36,139 nucleotides of DNA from Alistipes sp. GTDB taxonomy: Bacteria; Bacteroidota; Bacteroidia; Bacteroidales; Rikenellaceae. This document shows positions 31,294 through 36,139 of the stretch, in pieces. The position numbers were made by a program, and so were the translations under genes. The first letter of the stretch is position 1. Each line of letters begins with the position of its first letter. A model generated the notes under the pieces. That model had not been told where the DNA came from and did not search any database. It worked only from the letters and a program-made list of their open reading frames with translations. Location: assembly GCA_017624955.1 (NCBI GenBank), contig JAGAMA010000008.1, positions 1 to 36,139 on the forward strand, written 5' to 3'.

Positions 31294-31743
31294 ATGATTT
31301 TAGATTCGATGAAAAACTGCGCGGCCTACTACGCACTCTCGCCGCGTATCGAGAAGGCCTTTAAGCTCTTCGCCGAGGTAGATTGGACGAAGGCCGAGGC
31401 CGGCAAAATGGAGCTCGACGGCAAGGAGATCTTTGCCAACGTACAGGAGCGCGGTCTGAAGACCAAGGAGGAGGCCAAGCTGGAGGTGCACGACAAGTAC
31501 ATCGACATCCAGATCCTCATTTCGGGTTCGGAGGAGGCTTTCGGCTGGGCCGATCGCTCGACCCTGACGCAGCCCAAGGAGGCTTTCAACGCCGAGAAGG
31601 ATATCCAGTTCTTCGAGGATGAGCCGCAGACCTACTACACGATGCGCCCGGGTCAGTTTACGATCCTGCTTCCGGAGGATGCACACGCTCCGCTCGTTGG
31701 CGAGGGTACGATTCGCAAGGTGATTCTCAAGGTGCTCAAATAG
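31294..31743 (+). CDS. YhcH/YjgK/YiaL-family protein
   Basis: A 149-residue protein of the YhcH/YjgK/YiaL (DUF386) family, cupin-like beta-barrels that are often encoded beside sialic acid or sugar catabolic genes. Conserved blocks: FANVQERGLKTKEEAKLEVH, YIDIQILISGSE, and LLPEDAHAPL near the C-terminus, with His residues likely to bind a metal. YhcH has been linked to sugar-acid or anomer handling, but the reaction is not fixed for this member. It follows the EEP gene by 26 bases without an obvious promoter of its own. Confidence 0.88.
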   Translation: MILDSMKNCAAYYALSPRIEKAFKLFAEVDWTKAEAGKMELDGKEIFANVQERGLKTKEEAKLEVHDKYIDIQILISGSEEAFGWADRSTLTQPKEAFNAEKDIQFFEDEPQTYYTMRPGQFTILLPEDAHAPLVGEGTIRKVILKVLK

Positions 31744-31799
31744 ACCGCAACGATTTGAAACGCAAACGAAACGATTTTTATAAAAAAATTTATTTTTTA

Positions 31800-31831
31800 T
31801 TTGCGTATCCCGCGGAAAGTCTCTATTTTTG
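31800..31831 (+). promoter_or_regulatory. Strong consensus promoter of gapA
   Basis: TTTG (31800-31803) and TATTTTTG (31824-31831) are 20 bases apart, an exact Bacteroidota -33/-7 pair. The AT-rich leader of about 50 bases to the ATG at 31890 fits strong expression. Confidence 0.8.
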
Positions 31832-31868
31832 CGCTGTGAAAAAAATAACATTGGTTATTTAGGTTTAA

Positions 31869-32903
<1,035 letters not shown>

Positions 32904-32910
32904 TCAAAAG

Positions 32911-33020
32911 CCGTCTGACGGGTGATTTCTGCGTTACGCTTGCGCTCGAAATCCTCACATACGTCGAGTATGCTCCGGTTTCGAGCACTGCGCAAGCCTT
33001 GAAATCCCCTCGTCATACAA
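32911..33020 (+). repeat. Long hairpin element B (related to element A at 12558-12668)
   Basis: An imperfect palindrome begins 7 bases after the gapA stop. Nested pairs: GACGGG (32917-32922) with CTCGTC (33009-33014); GATTTC (32924-32929) with GAAATC (33001-33006); GCTTGCGC (32938-32945) with GCGCAAGC (32990-32997); TCGAAA (32946-32951) with TTTCGA (32979-32984); CATAC (32958-32962) with GTATG (32968-32972). AAAAG (32906-32910) and CTTTT (33021-33025) can extend it. Relative to element A, the outer and apical stems show paired substitutions that preserve pairing. Confidence 0.75.
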
Positions 33021-33032
33021 CTTTTGAAAAAG

Positions 33033-33065
33033 AAAGAGTTCTCGGAAACGGGAACTCTTTTTTTG
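33033..33065 (+). terminator. Intrinsic terminator after gapA
   Basis: AAAGAGTTCTCG (33033-33044) pairs with CGGGAACTCTTT (33049-33060) with one G-U pair, closes on a GAAA tetraloop, and is followed by a T-run. Confidence 0.9.
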
Positions 33066-33096
33066 TAAGGTTTCTTAAGGGTGCTTAAGGGATTAC

Positions 33097-33135
33097 TCTC
33101 TCTCCTTTGCTCTCTCCTCTTTGCTCTTTGCTCTT
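33097..33135. repeat. CT-rich dispersed module upstream of the CotH-family gene
   Basis: Repeats of CTCTTTGCTCTTTG and CTCTCTCC match modules at about 5930 and 35271. One TTTG of the repeat (33120-33123) sits where the -33 element is expected for the promoter at 33143-33150. Confidence 0.6.
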
Positions 33136-33150
33136 TTTTGTCTATCTTTG
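33120..33150 (+). promoter_or_regulatory. Promoter of the CotH-family lipoprotein gene
   Basis: TTTG (33120-33123) and TATCTTTG (33143-33150) are 19 bases apart. The ATG at 33156 is 5 bases past the -7 box, so the transcript would be leaderless or nearly so. Confidence 0.55.
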
Positions 33151-33155
33151 CTGAC

Positions 33156-35090
33156 ATGAAACGATTTATCCTTTTTGCCTGGGCGATATTATGCCTTGCA
33201 GGCTGTTCGAGTGATGAGAGTGATACGCCGATTCCCGAGGGGGAGGGCAAGGTGGTCATCAACGAGGTAAACACCTCGGCCAAGTACATCGAGCTCTACA
33301 ATCCGACCGAATTCGACTGCGATTTGTCGGGCCTGCGCATCTACAAAAACAACGAGGGTTACCTGAAAAACAGCGATAAGTCGGCCGACTTTGTCATTGA
33401 GCCTGGTACAACCCTTCCGGCAGGTGGCTTTGCCGTCCTCGGTTGCAAGGGGCAGGAGCCTGTGTCGCTGGGGTTGAAGTTGGGCGTGAGCGCCACGGGT
33501 ATCTCGGGGTCGAAATCCCTGCTCCTGGAGCTGCACGATGCAACGGGTAACCGCCTCGACTACTTCGTAAACTCCGCTTTCGAACGGCCGCGTGCCGTGG
33601 ATGCCTGGGACGATCAGGTGGAGCACTCGTTCGACATCGCCGCCCGCATGGGCGATGGCGAGGCTTGGCAGGTGGTGAGCAACCCCACGCCGGGTCGTAG
33701 CAACGCGATTGCCTCCATCAAAGTTCCCTTCCTCCATACGGAGGTCGATTTCGCGGCTACCGAGCCCAATCGGAAGTCCGAGCCCGAAGTGCCGCAGGTG
33801 GAGGATGGTCGCGCCTACATCTTCGATCTGGAGGCCCTGCCCGAGATTCATGTCAAGGTGTCGCTCTCGGAGTGGAATCGACTGCTTGCGCTCTATGATC
33901 AGAACCACGATACGGACGAGTATATCCATTGCGATGCCACCTTCACGAAGGGGGATCAGATCCACGCCTTTACCGATGCGGGTCTGCGCCTCAGGGGTAA
34001 CACCTCGCGCCGTCGCCCCGAGGGTAACGGGGGCGAGCAGCACAAGGTCGATGCGGCCGATTGGCACCACTGCCACTTTATGCTCAACCTGCGCAAGTTC
34101 GTCAAGGACGATGCGCACGAGCTGGGTGGCGTGCGCAAAATCCACCTCAAGTGGTGCAAGGACGATGCGACCTATGTGCGCGAGATGTATTGCTACAACC
34201 TCTTCCGTCGCTACGGCATCGAGACGGGCATCATGACCTCCTACGGTCGTCTTTGGATCCATGTCGAGGGGGATAAGCAGGAGGCCTACTTCGGTGTTTA
34301 TGAGATGCTGGAGGCGATCGATGAGACCTACCTCAAAAACCGCACGGAGCTCTTCGGCTCGGCCGATCACAACCTTTGGAAATGTGGCTACGGGGCGGGG
34401 TTGAATTCGACCAACGATGGCGACTTTAAGTCGGACGAGGAGGCAGGCACGGCGAACTATCCCTATGTGCTGAAGACCAACACGGATAATTTCGTAGCGG
34501 CCAAGGAGCAGTTGCAGGATTTTATCCTCAAGCTCAACGGCAAGACGGGCGACAGCTTCAAGAGCTGGATTCAGCAGGTGACCGATGTGGAGTTGCTGCT
34601 GAAGACCTACGCCGTGAATGTGGCCGTGGGTATGTGGGACGACTACTGGTGCAACCAGAACAACTACTACATCTACTTCAACTCCTCGGATAAGTACGAC
34701 TATAAGTTCTTCTTCATCCCCTACGACTACGATAATACGCTCGGCACTTCGAGCCTTATCGATGCCGGTCGTCAGGATCCGCTCAATTGGGGCGATAACA
34801 GCCGTAAGCTGATCCGCAAGATCCTCGACTATCCCGAGTGGCGGGCGATCTATGTCAAGGCACTCAACGAACTTTGTGCAAGCGACGAGCTCTTCAAGAT
34901 GGAGGGCAGCGTGGCCCGCGTGAAGGGGTGGCAGAAGTTCATCTCGCCCTATATTTCGAACGATACGGGCGAGGATATGACGATCGAGGACAAACCCGCC
35001 TCGTGGGGCAACCACCACGAATATCGCGTGATGGATATGGGTGCCAATAACTTCTTCAAGGTCAAGGCCTCAAGCATCCCGAAAGAGTAG
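33156..35090 (+). CDS. Lipoprotein with lamin-tail and CotH kinase-like domains
   Basis: A protein of about 644 residues. The signal peptide ends in LAGCSSDESD: lipidated Cys17 followed by acidic residues, which resembles the Bacteroidota surface-export signal, so outer exposure is likely. A lamin-tail domain (about 27-140: VVINEVNTSAKYIELYNPT) precedes a CotH domain (about 200-630) with GLRLRGNTSRRR, VYEMLEAIDETYL and FIPYDYDNTLG (about 520-530). CotH proteins form an atypical kinase fold; spore members phosphorylate coat proteins. The substrate here is unknown. ATG 33156 is chosen because the frame upstream to 33081 runs through the promoter and CT repeat. It stands alone, with no terminator besides the repeats that follow. 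Confidence 0.88.
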   Translation: MKRFILFAWAILCLAGCSSDESDTPIPEGEGKVVINEVNTSAKYIELYNPTEFDCDLSGLRIYKNNEGYLKNSDKSADFVIEPGTTLPAGGFAVLGCKGQEPVSLGLKLGVSATGISGSKSLLLELHDATGNRLDYFVNSAFERPRAVDAWDDQVEHSFDIAARMGDGEAWQVVSNPTPGRSNAIASIKVPFLHTEVDFAATEPNRKSEPEVPQVEDGRAYIFDLEALPEIHVKVSLSEWNRLLALYDQNHDTDEYIHCDATFTKGDQIHAFTDAGLRLRGNTSRRRPEGNGGEQHKVDAADWHHCHFMLNLRKFVKDDAHELGGVRKIHLKWCKDDATYVREMYCYNLFRRYGIETGIMTSYGRLWIHVEGDKQEAYFGVYEMLEAIDETYLKNRTELFGSADHNLWKCGYGAGLNSTNDGDFKSDEEAGTANYPYVLKTNTDNFVAAKEQLQDFILKLNGKTGDSFKSWIQQVTDVELLLKTYAVNVAVGMWDDYWCNQNNYYIYFNSSDKYDYKFFFIPYDYDNTLGTSSLIDAGRQDPLNWGDNSRKLIRKILDYPEWRAIYVKALNELCASDELFKMEGSVARVKGWQKFISPYISNDTGEDMTIEDKPASWGNHHEYRVMDMGANNFFKVKASSIPKE

Positions 35091-35091
35091 T

Positions 35092-35313
35092 GAAGAGGAG
35101 AGAGGAGAGAGCAAAGAGGAAAGAGTTTTTAGATAGAAGATAAAAGAGAAAAAGGGAGCGTCATCCTGAGTGAAACGAAGGATCTCTATTGGGGCAGTCT
35201 GCTACGATAGAGATGCTTCGCCTACGGCTCAGCATGACGCTCTTTCCTTAATCTCCTTAAAATCTTTAATCTCTTTCCTCTTTGCTCTTCGCTCTTCGCT
35301 CTTTCCTCTTAAT
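35092..35313. repeat. Composite intergenic element: GA-rich arm, REP-like palindrome, CT-rich arm
   Basis: AGAGCAAAGAGGAAAGAG (35108-35125) has an exact inverted copy at 35271-35288, flanking the REP-like palindrome at 35156-35242. The CT arm also contains TCTCCTTAAAATCTTT (35252-35267), an inverted copy of 5870-5885. No gene is seen between the CotH-family gene and the transposase. No reading frame here has a family motif. Confidence 0.65.
35156..35242. repeat. REP-like palindrome (GAGCGTCATCCTGAG ... CTCAGCATGACGCTC)
   Basis: The outer 15-base arms GAGCGTCATCCTGAG (35156-35170) and CTCAGCATGACGCTC (35228-35242) differ by one base when paired; CGAAG/CTTCG and TCTCTAT/ATAGAGA continue the stem. 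The words CATCCTGAG and CGAAGGATCT are familiar from dispersed palindromes in many Bacteroidota genomes. Confidence 0.75.
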
Positions 35314-35356
35314 GGTAATGTTGCCAAAAGGGGCTGCTGGTTAGCTTAAAATCAAG
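35314..35356. mobile_element. Probable outer end of the right-hand insertion sequence
   Basis: The IS boundary must lie between the CT-rich repeat and the transposase stop. AGGGGCTGCTGGTTA (about 35329-35343) partly resembles, in inverted sense, TGACCAATAAGCCACT (128-143) beside the left transposase fragment, as terminal inverted repeats would. The match is imperfect and needs a gap, so the boundary is tentative. Confidence 0.25.
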
Positions 35357-35390
35357 CAGGAGGAATGGTTATAATTCCTCCTGTTTTTGT
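35357..35390 (+). terminator. Inverted repeat with T-tract at the transposase 3' end
   Basis: CAGGAGGAAT (35357-35366) pairs perfectly with 35374-35383 over a 7-base loop that holds the transposase stop codon; TTTTTGTTTTA follows on the plus strand. It would stop plus-strand transcription entering the IS and may also lie at the end of the transposase message. Confidence 0.6.
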
Positions 35391-36139
35391 TTTAGTTTAT
35401 CTTTGTTGGATTGGAAGAAAAGATACCATTTGATAAAGTTGATAAAGTGTTCCCTCGAGAGCCCGCGATGGAGTCTTTGCACATCTTTTAGATGGCCGAA
35501 AAACGATTCGATAGAGTTTGATGTTTTGGGAATATTTGGATACCTGGTATAGTTAAACAGATAGGGAATAGCACGCTTGATATGCGTAGTGCTTCGGTGT
35601 AGTAATTTGTGTTTATACCACCATCGGCCGCTCTCTTCGTCAAAGCTCTTTTCGTTAATAAATGCCTCGTATTTATGGTACCAATCAATAAAGGCTCGCA
35701 TCCATAGTTGTGCATCGGGCTGGTTCTGAATTTTAGCCAAGAGCTTGCTTAATTCCAATAGTTCTCTTGCGGCCTCGCTCTTGGGTTTCTTCGTAAGCCA
35801 GAGTCCGACCTGATGTGCAACATGAAAGGTACATCGCTGTAAAATCGCCTCCGGACACACTTCTCGCACGGCTCGAATGATATTCGCAGCACCATCACAA
35901 GTGACACTTTCGATCTGAATTTGGAGATTTAAGATGTTTTGCAGATCTTCCTTAATTTCGCGTAGCGACTCTGTTTTTGTAAAACGGTAAAGCTGCGTTA
36001 CACGGTATCGATAGTCTCGATAAAGAATCAAACATACCTCGTTTGTGAAATATGTGCCATCGATCATCAGATTCACTTTATCCCTACGCTGCATCTGCCA
36101 TTCAGGGCAACGGGGAAGCATGCCATGAAAGTAGCGAAG
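35369..36139 (-). CDS. IS transposase, Mutator/IS256-like (MULE) DDE type, C-terminal part, leaves window on the right
   Basis: About 256 residues of the C-terminal part are present; the frame stays open to the window edge, so the first visible ATG (36121) is internal. DDE residues: Asp in NLMIDGTYF, Asp in VTCDGAANI, Glu in SNSIESFFG. ILQRCTFHVAHQV is the CxxH signature of Mutator-like transposases, and RLHRGLSREHF near the end recalls the IS1249-type branch of IS256, whose members begin with a zinc ribbon like the fragment at 1-64. Base composition is more AT-rich than neighbouring genes, as expected for a mobile gene. The exact IS name cannot be given. Confidence 0.85.
   Translation of the reverse strand, partial: LRYFHGMLPRCPEWQMQRRDKVNLMIDGTYFTNEVCLILYRDYRYRVTQLYRFTKTESLREIKEDLQNILNLQIQIESVTCDGAANIIRAVREVCPEAILQRCTFHVAHQVGLWLTKKPKSEAARELLELSKLLAKIQNQPDAQLWMRAFIDWYHKYEAFINEKSFDEESGRWWYKHKLLHRSTTHIKRAIPYLFNYTRYPNIPKTSNSIESFFGHLKDVQRLHRGLSREHFINFIKWYLFFQSNKDKLKQKQEEL

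Overview
The window comes from a Bacteroidales genome, most likely Rikenellaceae and Alistipes-like. The grounds are Bacteroidota-type promoters (TTTG at -33, TAnnTTTG at -7), few Shine-Dalgarno sites, a strong preference for TCG and GCC codons in GC-rich genes with AT-rich gaps, the lipoprotein TamL in place of TamA, a fused MurF-alanine racemase, and a DapF that implies meso-DAP peptidoglycan. The genus is inferred from gene content and base usage, not from a search.

Layout from left to right. Positions 1-64 hold the 5' end of an insertion-sequence transposase that leaves the window. A minus-strand unit dapF-nitroreductase-tamL (4412 to 305) ends at a bidirectional terminator. Next come an alpha/beta hydrolase, a DUF3127 protein with an SSB-like acidic tail, and a minus-strand YegP/DUF1508 protein. 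A carbohydrate block follows: lipoprotein pullulanase, GH106 rhamnosidase-like lipoprotein, GH105 unsaturated uronyl hydrolase and, convergent with it, GH28 polygalacturonase. The last three would act together on rhamnogalacturonan or pectin fragments, but no SusC/SusD pair or regulator is present. The outer-membrane LPS-assembly protein LptD lies upstream of GH28 on the same strand and is transcribed divergently from a large plus-strand unit: amidase-SPOR, MCE/MlaD protein, mutS2, murF-alr, RsmI-like methyltransferase. After that come grpE-dnaJ, a small conserved membrane protein plus mutL, a rhomboid protease plus a membrane-anchored EEP-family enzyme, a YhcH-family protein, a highly expressed gapA, and a lipoprotein with lamin-tail and CotH kinase domains. 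The window ends inside a second copy, or at least a relative, of the transposase in the same orientation.

Most of the genes are housekeeping: envelope biogenesis, peptidoglycan synthesis and remodelling, mismatch repair and chaperones. The less ordinary content is in the gaps. Two intergenic elements (12558-12668 and 32911-33020) are clearly related, each sits just after a stop codon and just before an intrinsic terminator, and they fold into long hairpins in which several stem pairs differ by compensatory changes. Another REP-like palindrome (35156-35242) is flanked by an inverted pair of CT-rich modules whose words recur in other gaps. I found no tRNA, rRNA, CRISPR array, prophage or recognisable defence system.
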